Of a DNA stretch of 64,000 nucleotides, positions 1 to 8,276 are shown one piece after another. Each line of letters begins with the position of its first letter. Position 1 is the stretch's first letter. The notes beneath the pieces are model-generated. The model worked only from the letters and a program-made list of their open reading frames with translations. It made no database searches and was not told the DNA's origin. A program made the translations under genes and the position numbers. This stretch comes from Paramuribaculum sp. (GTDB lineage Bacteria > Bacteroidota > Bacteroidia > Bacteroidales > Muribaculaceae): positions 149,345-213,344 of the forward strand of contig JAFLSD010000004.1 of assembly GCA_022511125.1 (NCBI GenBank), in the 5' to 3' direction.

Positions 1-2
1 AA

Positions 3-203
3 ATAAGGGAAAACGGAATCACAGACGAAGTTAAGAAGGTATTGATTCAGCCACATCCATATTATTATAATAACTGGATCAATAGATTATTGGTTGAAAA
101 TAAAAGAATACATGATAAGCCTATTTTAAAACTGGAAAGATTATTTATTAATAGATATCTCATAACTCTTAAGAGATGGATGAAACTACTGATAAAAAAA
201 TAA
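3..203 (+). CDS. C-terminal fragment of an unidentified protein (cut by window edge)
   Basis: An open frame runs in from the left edge and stops with TAA at 201-203, giving about 66 residues of a C-terminus. It is basic and ends in a lysine-rich tail. A His-Pro followed by three tyrosines is visible near residue 18 of the fragment. Its last 28 bp overlap the start of the next gene, the same tight packing seen across the glycan locus, so it is probably the preceding gene of that operon. A polysaccharide-deacetylase-like C-terminus is conceivable from the HP motif, but that is weak; I do not recognise the family. Confidence 0.55.
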   Translation: MRENGITDEVKKVLIQPHPYYYNNWINRLLVENKRIHDKPILKLERLFINRYLITLKRWMKLLIKK

Positions 204-1117
204 TCACGATTATTCTTCCCTGCTACAATGAAGAGAAAAATATTTCGATCTTATACCGGGAATTAGAAAGGGTTATCTCTCATTTCAGGAAGTATGATTG
301 GGAATTGCTTTTTATTAATGATGGGAGCTCGGATCTAACTATCAATGAGATTGTTAAGCTGCAAATTAAAGATGAAAATATAAAATATATAGATTTATCG
401 CGCAATTTTGGTAAGGAAGCTGCTATGTTAGCTGGCCTGGATCACTCGATAGGCGACGCGGTGTTAATAATGGATGCTGACCTGCAGCATCCCGTTGACG
501 TTATTCCCGAGATGATAAAATATTGGGAAGAAGGATATGATGATATTTACGGTAAAAGATTATATCGGGGAAAAGAAAGCTGGTTGAGGAGGCTATTGAC
601 ACGTATTTTCTATAAAATCTTGTCAAATACTTCTAAAATTGAAATATTGCCTGACGTAGGAGACTTCAGATTATTGGACAGAAAATGCGTTGATGCTTTG
701 AAAGAAATGAGAGAGACCGAAAGATATACCAAAGGTCTTTACTGCTGGATAGGTTTTAAAAAGAAAGAGATTCTAATCCGCCAGGGAGAAAGAAGAGCAG
801 GAAAAACAGCTTGGAACTTAAGGGCTCTTTTCAAATTGGCGTTAAATGGAATCACTTCTTTCTCCTCCGCTCCTTTGCAGTTAATGTTCACTATAGGTAT
901 TCTTTTCTCTTTCCTTGCCTTCTGTTATCTTCTTTTCATATTATTCCGAACTGTTATATACGGTGAGCCTGTCAGAGGATTTCCTACACTTGTTATATTG
1001 ATATTGTTTTTAGGTGGAGTTCAGATATTGTGTTTCGGCGTATTAGGTTTGTATCTAAGCAGAATTTTCAATGAAACAAAAAAAAGACCGCCTTACATTA
1101 TTCGGGAAAAATCATAA
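176..1117 (+). CDS. GT2 polyprenyl-phosphate glycosyltransferase (DPM1/GtrB-like)
   Basis: Protein of 313 residues with an N-terminal GT-A fold: the LPCYNEEKNI start, FINDGSSD near residue 47 and the metal-binding MDADLQHP near residue 100. Two hydrophobic helices (about 233-262 and 271-300) close the protein, the layout of GtrB/ArnC-type enzymes that move a sugar from a nucleotide donor to undecaprenyl phosphate on the inner face of the membrane. It probably supplies a lipid-linked sugar to the adjacent polytopic protein or for decoration of the locus glycan. The donor sugar cannot be read from sequence. It overlaps the preceding partial gene by 28 bp. Confidence 0.9.
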   Translation: MDETTDKKIITIILPCYNEEKNISILYRELERVISHFRKYDWELLFINDGSSDLTINEIVKLQIKDENIKYIDLSRNFGKEAAMLAGLDHSIGDAVLIMDADLQHPVDVIPEMIKYWEEGYDDIYGKRLYRGKESWLRRLLTRIFYKILSNTSKIEILPDVGDFRLLDRKCVDALKEMRETERYTKGLYCWIGFKKKEILIRQGERRAGKTAWNLRALFKLALNGITSFSSAPLQLMFTIGILFSFLAFCYLLFILFRTVIYGEPVRGFPTLVILILFLGGVQILCFGVLGLYLSRIFNETKKRPPYIIREKS

Positions 1118-1154
1118 AATGTATGATTGCTGGATGAATTTGGATTAATTAATT

Positions 1155-2765
1155 ATGGAATATACAGATAACATCCAAATTGATTATAAAAGGCAAAATT
1201 TAATCAGTATTTTCTTAGTGCTATTATTGATCTGGGGAGGAATGTATATCCTTAATTATGAAACGCCCGAAAATAGAGATGATTTCTATCATAAATATAT
1301 TACATTTTCAGGAAATAATGTAAAGAGAGTAGAATCACTTCAGGAGATTTTGACCATTCAACCTCAACGATATATGGAAACTGCCGGAAGAACAATAATT
1401 AATATTGCAGAATATACTTTTACCGGCTTATTGGGCAAATCTGTTTTCAATTTTATAAATCCCATAATCTTCACAATCTTTATTTTAGCATTATCGGCTT
1501 TTTTAGGAAAAATCTCACCATCTAATATTCTTTTCTCTTTTTCTGTAGCCCTATTTCTTTTCCCTATTTGGGCAGACACATGTTTATGGCTATCGGGTAG
1601 TATAAATTATTTATGGCCTTGTACGAGCATAAGTATTTTCTTGATTTATTATTTGAAAATAAATAATGCACAGAAAAATAATTTGTTGAAATATATATGG
1701 ATATTTCTTTGTTTCCTAATTGGATGGGGGCATGAAAGCCTAAGTTTTCCTTTGGCAATAAGTTTAATTTTAGCGGTGACAATATTCCAAAAGAGAGAAA
1801 CAAGTAAACTAAAGAAAATAATGGCTTTTGCTTTTATCCTTGGTGCCTGTGTTTGTTTCTTCGCTCCAGGAAACTTTAATAGGGTTAACAGATTCGGGCA
1901 GGAGTTGATTCCTATTGATGAAAGAATAGAAGCCGGTATATCGTTACTTACTCAACTTCGCGCTTTTATAATTTTATTGATATTGGTATTTATAATTAGT
2001 ATATATCAATTTAAAAGAAATAAAAATTTCTCTTGGCTTAAAAGATTATATTTAGAAAATGCTGTATTGATTAATGCTTTGATTTTTAGTTTCGCCTTTT
2101 TATTCGTCTCCGGAAGTACTGGGCGAAGAATTATAACAGCTCCCGAGTTCTATTCTATCTTACTACTTCTAATCTTATTTTCCAAGGTTAAATCCCCTAT
2201 CTCAGTATGGTTAAAATCCGTTGTAATTATAGCTGCTATTCCGGTTTTATTCGGTATTTTTTACTATACAAATTTAAATTACTGTGCTACAAAACGCTAT
2301 CTGGATCGCATTGAAAGTCGCACGTCAGAGGTGATAATCTATGACCCGGTAAATATTCCGTTTCTTTTTCCTAAGTATGTTGCTAATCCTATACCGAAAG
2401 ATTTAATAAGCCACATGCAGGGTATGAACAAAAATATAGCAAGGTTGTATGATTATAACAGAATTGTTTTTCTTGCAAGACCAATTTACAATCTTATAAT
2501 TTCCATGAAACTCCCCATGGAACAATCAAAACAAGAAAATCTGCCTTTCTATATTGTTCCTCTTAATAATATTAGGGCTATCAAATTAATTGATGATCAG
2601 GATTATGAATTTAATTTCATCAACTCAGAACGTATAATAAAACTTCCTGCGAAACAAAGTGAAGTAATGAAAATAGATGGTAGATTATATTTATTCATAA
2701 GGAAGTATCGTTCTGATGAGTCCCTTGTGAAAGAAATATTTGCAGCCGCAAATCAAAAAATATAA
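1155..2765 (+). CDS. Polytopic membrane protein, DUF6056-like
   Basis: Protein of 536 residues with about ten hydrophobic segments, a first one at about 17-33, an outward-looking loop carrying an ENRDDF motif near residue 40, and a WLSGSINYLWP stretch near residue 144. The acidic DD after the first helix and the SGSxNYLWP motif resemble DUF6056-type proteins found in glycan loci, which look like GT-C membrane glycosyltransferases using lipid-linked donors. That role is inference. Position next to a GtrB-like enzyme fits a transferase or polymerase using the polyprenyl-linked sugar. The C-terminal ~150 residues are predicted soluble. The next gene probably starts 25 bp beyond its stop. Confidence 0.7.
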   Translation: MEYTDNIQIDYKRQNLISIFLVLLLIWGGMYILNYETPENRDDFYHKYITFSGNNVKRVESLQEILTIQPQRYMETAGRTIINIAEYTFTGLLGKSVFNFINPIIFTIFILALSAFLGKISPSNILFSFSVALFLFPIWADTCLWLSGSINYLWPCTSISIFLIYYLKINNAQKNNLLKYIWIFLCFLIGWGHESLSFPLAISLILAVTIFQKRETSKLKKIMAFAFILGACVCFFAPGNFNRVNRFGQELIPIDERIEAGISLLTQLRAFIILLILVFIISIYQFKRNKNFSWLKRLYLENAVLINALIFSFAFLFVSGSTGRRIITAPEFYSILLLLILFSKVKSPISVWLKSVVIIAAIPVLFGIFYYTNLNYCATKRYLDRIESRTSEVIIYDPVNIPFLFPKYVANPIPKDLISHMQGMNKNIARLYDYNRIVFLARPIYNLIISMKLPMEQSKQENLPFYIVPLNNIRAIKLIDDQDYEFNFINSERIIKLPAKQSEVMKIDGRLYLFIRKYRSDESLVKEIFAAANQKI

Positions 2766-2790
2766 TAATAGGCGAGTCAAGAAGAGGATT

Positions 2791-3699
2791 ATGCGGGTTG
2801 TTTATGTGATTGTAGCAAATAAGATGGATGGCTTGTTACAGCAAGCGTTAGTATCTATGTATTCATTAAAATTACATAATCCGCAAAGCGAAATTATTGT
2901 TGTAACAGATGATAGTAGTTGCGATATAATATTAGAAAACGCAAAAGGCATCTCCCGATTAATTCATGAAATAAAAAGAGTGGACAGTCCATCCTGTTTG
3001 AACAATATGCAAAAATCGAGATATCTTAAGACGTCTCTTAGAAAACATATAGAAGGAGATTTCCTTTATCTTGATTGTGATACAATAGTTCTAAAGCAAG
3101 TAGATGATATCGCCCAAATGACAATAGCTGATATCGGAGCAGTAAAACATTCTCACCATGAAGACGTTATGCTTAATTCGTTAAATAATTACCTGAAAAT
3201 AACCGGAAAACAATATTGGGGAAGTAAAATTCACTATAATAGTGGGGTGTTGTATGTTAAAGATACTGATAATTCTTACATGTTTTTTGAGGGATGGCAT
3301 AAGAAATGGCTTTCGGATTTGAGGACTTATAATGTTAGTTTAGATCAGTTGGCTTTATCACAGACTGAAAATAGATATCCTTCTATAATATCCGAGTTAA
3401 ATGGTGAATTTAATTGTCAGATCGAGACTAAAAACGGCAGAAATTATATGTTTAATCCCTATATAATCCATTATTATTCCAAAATTGATGAAAAGAGTTG
3501 TTTTCCACTGAAAACTCAATCTATTCTGGATTCTATTAGGGAAAATGGGCTGACAGATAATATAATAGCAATAATTCGGAATCCACAATTGTTTTATTTT
3601 AAACAGTGGAAGATATTTGAAGATAAGGAAAGCGGATTTTATAATAAGATAACTAAAACCGCGAAGAGATTTTATCATTTAATCAATAAATTACATTGA
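2791..3699 (+). CDS. GT8-like glycosyltransferase, paralog 1
   Basis: About 302 residues of a GT-A, GT8-type retaining transferase: an N-terminal VVYVIVANK strand, the RYLKTSLRK segment, and the metal-binding DCD inside GDFLYLDCDTIVL. I chose ATG 2791 over an in-frame ATG at 2740 because the two downstream paralogs begin at the same point of the fold and because the longer form would overlap the previous gene. Closest relatives in the window are the proteins at 7140 and 8277, sharing the KTSLR and DFLYxDxDT blocks. Donor and acceptor are unknown. The stop directly abuts the next ATG. Confidence 0.85.
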   Translation: MRVVYVIVANKMDGLLQQALVSMYSLKLHNPQSEIIVVTDDSSCDIILENAKGISRLIHEIKRVDSPSCLNNMQKSRYLKTSLRKHIEGDFLYLDCDTIVLKQVDDIAQMTIADIGAVKHSHHEDVMLNSLNNYLKITGKQYWGSKIHYNSGVLYVKDTDNSYMFFEGWHKKWLSDLRTYNVSLDQLALSQTENRYPSIISELNGEFNCQIETKNGRNYMFNPYIIHYYSKIDEKSCFPLKTQSILDSIRENGLTDNIIAIIRNPQLFYFKQWKIFEDKESGFYNKITKTAKRFYHLINKLH

Positions 3700-4539
3700 A
3701 TGGCACTCAAAGAAAGTAGTGCTCGACTTCTATGTTGGTTGAAAAAAACCACCGATATTAAGTTAGATAGCCTTTTGACATTAGGGAAGTTAAGACTTTA
3801 TATGAAATCGAAACAAATAGAAAGTCTATATAAGGATTATTCCGATGTCTTGCAGGAAAAAGAAATAACCAATAGTGACACACTTTTTAAATCCTTGGGA
3901 GTTCAAACGTTATGCTCTCTGGATTTTTCAGATTTCGAGGGTGCCGATATAATCCACGATCTAAATTTACCAATCAAATCTCATCTTAAAGAACGGTTTG
4001 ACTGTGTGATTGATGCAGGTACAAGTGAACATGTGTTTAATGTTTATCAAAACATTTTAAACATAATGTCAATGATAAAAAAAGGAGGTTATTATATCGG
4101 TACTTTGCCTACAAATAATTATAGCGGACATGGTTTATATCAGTTTTCTCCCGGCTTATTCATTCAATTGTTCAATCAAAACAATAATTTCCAACTAATT
4201 CATATCTTTTATTGCCATCGGAGGAATACTAAACGTTTATATAAGATAATCGAAAGCGCCTTTAAAGACAGATTTGAAATCAATGATTATATGCCGGCGG
4301 AGATATATGTGGTAGCAAAAAAAACAGGTTCAACACCGGGAACGCTAACTCTTCAGCAAAAAGACTACGAGGCAAAATGGAATAAAACTTTTTCACCTCC
4401 AAGTCTTAAAAAAGGTCTATTATGGAAAGCTTATGATAAAATATACATGAGATTGAGTTTTGAGTACAGAGAAGGCTTTTTTCGAGTCTTTGAAAAAAAC
4501 ATGATTAACAGAAAGTACTTAAAGAAAATAGAAATTTGA
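3700..4539 (+). CDS. Methyltransferase-like protein (class I SAM fold, motif I not evident)
   Basis: Protein of 279 residues. The stretch ADIIHDLNLP (about 87-96) followed by FDCVIDAGTSEHVFN and then MIKKGGYYIG resembles motifs II to V of class I SAM-dependent methyltransferases, including the loop with NNYSGHGLYQFSP common in glycan-locus members. The usual glycine-rich SAM motif I is not obvious before it, so catalytic activity is not certain. Start ATG immediately follows the TGA of the previous gene. It may methylate a sugar or cap a glycan chain; that is inference from context. Confidence 0.65.
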   Translation: MALKESSARLLCWLKKTTDIKLDSLLTLGKLRLYMKSKQIESLYKDYSDVLQEKEITNSDTLFKSLGVQTLCSLDFSDFEGADIIHDLNLPIKSHLKERFDCVIDAGTSEHVFNVYQNILNIMSMIKKGGYYIGTLPTNNYSGHGLYQFSPGLFIQLFNQNNNFQLIHIFYCHRRNTKRLYKIIESAFKDRFEINDYMPAEIYVVAKKTGSTPGTLTLQQKDYEAKWNKTFSPPSLKKGLLWKAYDKIYMRLSFEYREGFFRVFEKNMINRKYLKKIEI

Positions 4540-5444
4540 ATGCATTGATACCAATAGTTTTCGCGACAGATCATAATTTTCTGCGTCCCACTCTTGTCGC
4601 TGTCCATTCATTGCTAAAATCTTCCAAAGGAAGTCTCTATGATATAATTATACTTAAAGCGAAAGATATAACAGAGTCGGATGAAGATACAATCATAACA
4701 CAGGTTAAGGCGGAATCACCGCAATCTTCAATAAGATTTCTGACACCTGATTTTGATTTTAGCTCGTCATATTTAAGAACCAATTTTTCAGAAGTAACTT
4801 ATTATCGATTGAGGATACCATGGTTGCTCCTTGAATATGAAAAAGTGATTTATGCAGATGTCGATATTGTTTTTAATACCGATCTGTCGGATTTATACGA
4901 AAATTTCAAGCTCGGTGATAATTATTGTGCGGGTGTGAATAAAAGGAATTATTATAGTGGAATTAAATATAATAACATCGTAAAACTCGGCTTGGATCCT
5001 AAAGAATATGTAAATGCAGGATTTCTAATTATAAATTGCAAAAAACAAAGGGAAGATAATCTTTTTAAACTATTTGAGAAATATTTGAAACCGGACGAGT
5101 ATAAATTTTTCGATCAAGATCAGGATATCATAAACTTAGTATGTAAAGGTCATATCGCCCAATTACCTGTAGAATATAATTTGGCTCCCGATGTTATTTT
5201 CAAAGAAAAAATAAAAGATTACAAATTGATTCATTATACATTGGATGGGAAACCATGGAAAACCATCACTTGGGGATGGTTAGACTGGTGGGAGTCGTAT
5301 AAAGAATTAATCGCTTTCGATGAATACTTTTACTTAAACAGTATGCGCGACATATATGGTTCGGCCATATCTTTGAGACAGGGAGTTAAAAAGCTCTCTT
5401 TTTTGGGGAAAATTTATAAAATCATTACAACTAAAAGAGATTGA
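4536..5444 (+). CDS. GT8 family glycosyltransferase (LgtC-like)
   Basis: Protein of 302 residues beginning IPIVFATDHNFLRPT, the canonical start of PF01501 GT8 enzymes, with the DxD motif in YADVDIVFNTDL and the VNAGFLIINC segment that follows it in the family; a DQDQDIIN motif lies near residue 195. It is a better match to classical LgtC-type galactosyl/glucosyltransferases than the other GT8-like proteins here. The only sensible start is TTG 4536, which overlaps the preceding TGA as TTGA. Retaining sugar transfer onto the growing lipid-linked glycan is the expected role; the sugar is not determinable. Confidence 0.88.
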   Translation: MNALIPIVFATDHNFLRPTLVAVHSLLKSSKGSLYDIIILKAKDITESDEDTIITQVKAESPQSSIRFLTPDFDFSSSYLRTNFSEVTYYRLRIPWLLLEYEKVIYADVDIVFNTDLSDLYENFKLGDNYCAGVNKRNYYSGIKYNNIVKLGLDPKEYVNAGFLIINCKKQREDNLFKLFEKYLKPDEYKFFDQDQDIINLVCKGHIAQLPVEYNLAPDVIFKEKIKDYKLIHYTLDGKPWKTITWGWLDWWESYKELIAFDEYFYLNSMRDIYGSAISLRQGVKKLSFLGKIYKIITTKRD

Positions 5445-6301
5445 GAAAACTGTTACGCAAAATATTCGATTATCTGTACAAATCGAAGAAAGTTCTGATG
5501 CAACGAATGGATTTAAGTATTCATGCAAATGAACATTGCAATCTGAATTGCAAAGGTTGTACACCGTTTTCACCCATAGCAGAGGAAGAATATTGCAATC
5601 TGGAAATTTTAGATAGAAGTCTTAGAAATCTTTCGAGGGTGGAAAAGGGTTTTAATGAGATTAAGATAGTTGGAGGAGAACCTTTACTTAATAGGGAATT
5701 GGCCAAAATGATTAAGATAGTAAGGACTCACTTCGATAAAAATCCTATCTATATCTGGACAAATGGAATACTTCTACAATATCCTGAAAGAATGCCAGCA
5801 GATTTTTGGAAAGCTTGTAAAGACTATGATGTATCGATAAGGATTACCGCTTACCCGATAAGATTGGACTATGCGAGATTGATCGATACATGTAAGAGTA
5901 ATGGAGTACAGGCAAGCGTTTTCATTGATAAAAGTGATGAAGGCTCCGGCTGGCTTTCAAGGGAACTGAACGAGAAAGGGAATATTAATTTTTGGTCGAA
6001 ATTAAAAATTTTTAAATTATGGAGATGTGATTCTTATAATTGTATGCATCTTGTGGAAGACAAGATTTTCGCCTGTTCCCCGATGGGAATGATTAAACAC
6101 TTGAATAGACGATTTGGAACAGATTTTCAATATTCAACCACAGATTTCTTGTTTGTTGAAAAAATAAAAAAATTCAGTCAGATAAGAAAATATTTGTTTT
6201 TAGAGTCTCCTTTTTGCCGATATTGCCCGGGTAAATATCAGTCTTCGCATTGGGATGTGTCGAAGAAAGCGAAAGAGGAGTGGATAAACACATCGTATTA
6301 G
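5441..6301 (+). CDS. Radical SAM protein, paralog 1
   Basis: Protein of 286 residues with the radical SAM cluster motif CNLNCKGC (Cys33, Cys37, Cys40) and the GGEPLLN SAM-contact motif. The C-terminal part holds Cys196, Cys201, Cys212 and the pair Cys259/Cys262 (FCRYC), which could bind an auxiliary iron-sulfur cluster as in SPASM/twitch proteins. The TTG start at 5441 overlaps the previous TGA; it is supported because the next radical SAM protein, starting at an ATG, has its three Cys at the same positions 33, 37 and 40. No precursor-peptide gene lies nearby, so modification of a sugar or lipid-linked glycan is more likely than peptide maturation, but the reaction is unknown. Confidence 0.85.
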   Translation: MRKLLRKIFDYLYKSKKVLMQRMDLSIHANEHCNLNCKGCTPFSPIAEEEYCNLEILDRSLRNLSRVEKGFNEIKIVGGEPLLNRELAKMIKIVRTHFDKNPIYIWTNGILLQYPERMPADFWKACKDYDVSIRITAYPIRLDYARLIDTCKSNGVQASVFIDKSDEGSGWLSRELNEKGNINFWSKLKIFKLWRCDSYNCMHLVEDKIFACSPMGMIKHLNRRFGTDFQYSTTDFLFVEKIKKFSQIRKYLFLESPFCRYCPGKYQSSHWDVSKKAKEEWINTSY

Positions 6302-6303
6302 TT

Positions 6304-7155
6304 ATGAAATATATACTGAAACATTTGAAAAATCTCAGCAAAAAGTTTTGGTTAAGTTTAAAAGTGCCTCTGAAGATAGACGTGCATGTCACCGAAATTT
6401 GTAATCTGAATTGCAAAGGTTGTTCTCACTTTTCACCGTTAGCGAGGACAGAATATCTGGATTTGAAGAAATATGCAACGAGTTTGCAGCATCTGGCGAA
6501 AATAGAAAAAGCAATAGGTTCAATACAGTTGCTAGGTGGTGAACCTTTATTGAATCCAGAATTGACAGAAATAATTCGAATAACACGACATTATCTTTTG
6601 AACACTAATATTCACATCCTCACAAACGGCATTCTGTTAAGCGATGATAAAAAATTACCTGAAAATTTTTGGTCAGTTTGCCAAGAAAATAATGTCATCA
6701 TTAAAATTACCAAATATCCTTGTAAAGTTGATTATGATGTCATTGAACAAAGATGCGAGAATCACAATGTTAAATATGAGATATTAGGAGATCGTGGCAG
6801 ACAGGGAGAATGGGCTTTCTTTCCCCTTTATAAAAACGGATTTAAGCATTGGAGCGTTAAATTTAAATTCTTGAAGTTGGCGAGATGTAGTTCTTTTAAT
6901 TGCTTTCAATTGGTTGGTGATAAAATATACCCTTGTTGCCATGTGGCCTATATTAGGCATTTTAATAATTATTTTGGAGAGAATTTTAAAGTCGAGGAAT
7001 CCGATAGTGTAGACGTAACTAAAATAAATAAGAGTTTTCAGGTAAGAAAACTATTGTTTACGGCCACTCCTTTCTGTAAATATTGTGGTAAGGGCTATAT
7101 TCCAAGCTCATGGTCACATTCAATGAAAAATAAAGAAGAATGGCTCGCGGAATAA
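6304..7155 (+). CDS. Radical SAM protein, paralog 2
   Basis: About 283 residues. It shares with its upstream neighbour the CNLNCKGC motif followed by an SHFSP or TPFSP sequence, the LLGGEPLLNPE block, and C-terminal cysteines (RCSSFNC, a CC pair, and PFCKYC). Start ATG 6304 lies 2 nt after the upstream stop; an in-frame TTG at 6250 would add 18 non-conserved residues and is unlikely. It overlaps the next gene by 16 bp. The pair looks like a tandem duplication that has diverged. Function is unknown beyond SAM-dependent radical chemistry expected of the family. Confidence 0.85.
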   Translation: MKYILKHLKNLSKKFWLSLKVPLKIDVHVTEICNLNCKGCSHFSPLARTEYLDLKKYATSLQHLAKIEKAIGSIQLLGGEPLLNPELTEIIRITRHYLLNTNIHILTNGILLSDDKKLPENFWSVCQENNVIIKITKYPCKVDYDVIEQRCENHNVKYEILGDRGRQGEWAFFPLYKNGFKHWSVKFKFLKLARCSSFNCFQLVGDKIYPCCHVAYIRHFNNYFGENFKVEESDSVDVTKINKSFQVRKLLFTATPFCKYCGKGYIPSSWSHSMKNKEEWLAE

Positions 7156-8126
7156 AAATCGTCTATGTTTTGTCAGGAAAGGAGGAGGATTTCTTTTATG
7201 AACAGACTCTGTTGTCTCTTTATTCGCTAAAACACACCAATTCCGAAGCTTATGTAATTCTAATTACCGATAGGGATACAGAACAATATTTAAATAGCGA
7301 CAGAAATGCGATCAATCAATATATTGACGATATAAAAATAATTGATGTTCCTGATAGATTTTCTTCTATCCAAAAGTCAAGATTTTTAAAAACATCTTTA
7401 CGTAAAATCGTTGAAGGCGATTTTCTTTACATTGATAATGATACTATTATATCCGGCTCATTAGAAGAATTAGTAAATTTATCAGCTGATGTCGCAGCGG
7501 TCCTTAACGGACATAAAAATACCTGGAATGAAACAAATTTGCATTTTCAGTTACAAGAATATTATGACATAACCGGAATTAGACCTGAAATAGACAAGAA
7601 AATTAAGTGTTATTTTAATGGAGGTGTGATTTTTGCACGGGATACTGAAAATGCACATAAATTTTTTGATAAATGGCATGAACTATGGCTGACAGATTCT
7701 GTAGATTTCAATTATCATAAAGATCAACCGGCAATGTGGAGAGCCAACTATCTCAGCGGTAATCCTATTCAAGTTATGGACGGAACGTATAACTGTCAAT
7801 TAATTTATCCTAACGAGTCGCTAAAGTATTTTTTAGACGCTAAAATACTTCATTATTTTAGTAGCGCACCGATGTGTATGCATCTAAAAATAAAACATGA
7901 AAATTTTCTATGCGAACTAAGAGATCGAGGAATTGATATGGCAATAAAGGCTTATGTCAATAATATCAAAGTGGATTATATAATGGGTGTGAAAGTTTTA
8001 ATTGACAATGAAAAGAAGTTTTATGATTCTCCATTTGGGATTATGTCAAGAAAAATATACAGAACCTTCCCTATTGTGGATAAAATCTCACAAAAAATAT
8101 ATAGATTGTTCGGTTATAAGATTTAA
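7140..8126 (+). CDS. GT8-like glycosyltransferase, paralog 2
   Basis: Protein of 328 residues with the same architecture as the enzymes at 2791 and 8277: IKIVYVLSG start, RFLKTSLRK, DFLYIDNDTI with the metal-binding DND, and CYFNGGVIFARD. Its last residues (IYRLFGYKI) are almost the same as the end of the next GT8-like protein (IYKLGGYKI), pointing to a fairly recent duplication. The ATG at 7140 sits inside the end of the upstream radical SAM gene (16 bp overlap), implying translational coupling. Specific sugar unknown. Confidence 0.86.
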   Translation: MARGIKIVYVLSGKEEDFFYEQTLLSLYSLKHTNSEAYVILITDRDTEQYLNSDRNAINQYIDDIKIIDVPDRFSSIQKSRFLKTSLRKIVEGDFLYIDNDTIISGSLEELVNLSADVAAVLNGHKNTWNETNLHFQLQEYYDITGIRPEIDKKIKCYFNGGVIFARDTENAHKFFDKWHELWLTDSVDFNYHKDQPAMWRANYLSGNPIQVMDGTYNCQLIYPNESLKYFLDAKILHYFSSAPMCMHLKIKHENFLCELRDRGIDMAIKAYVNNIKVDYIMGVKVLIDNEKKFYDSPFGIMSRKIYRTFPIVDKISQKIYRLFGYKI

Positions 8127-8276
8127 TGCGTAGCAATATAACAAGATTATATACGTGCCGTCGCATATAATTTTAATTATAAGAGCACTGAGTTTTTTCT
8201 AAGGTGATAATAAATAAGTTGCAATAGTCCAATAAGTTATAAGTTTAGGCATTTTAAATTTAATGTTATCCTTGAT

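Noticed and set aside
2740-2790. Earlier ATG start (2740) for the first GT8-like gene
   Set aside because: It adds 17 basic residues not found in the paralogs and overlaps the upstream gene; ATG 2791 gives the conserved N-terminus.
5441-7155. Radical SAM pair as RiPP (peptide-natural-product) maturases
   Set aside because: I found no small precursor-peptide gene or peptidase/exporter in the neighbourhood; all flanking genes are glycosyltransferases or a methyltransferase.
8127-8276. Internal promoter or small gene in the only sizeable gap of the glycan locus
   Set aside because: No TAnnTTTG box, hairpin or plausible short coding frame was seen.
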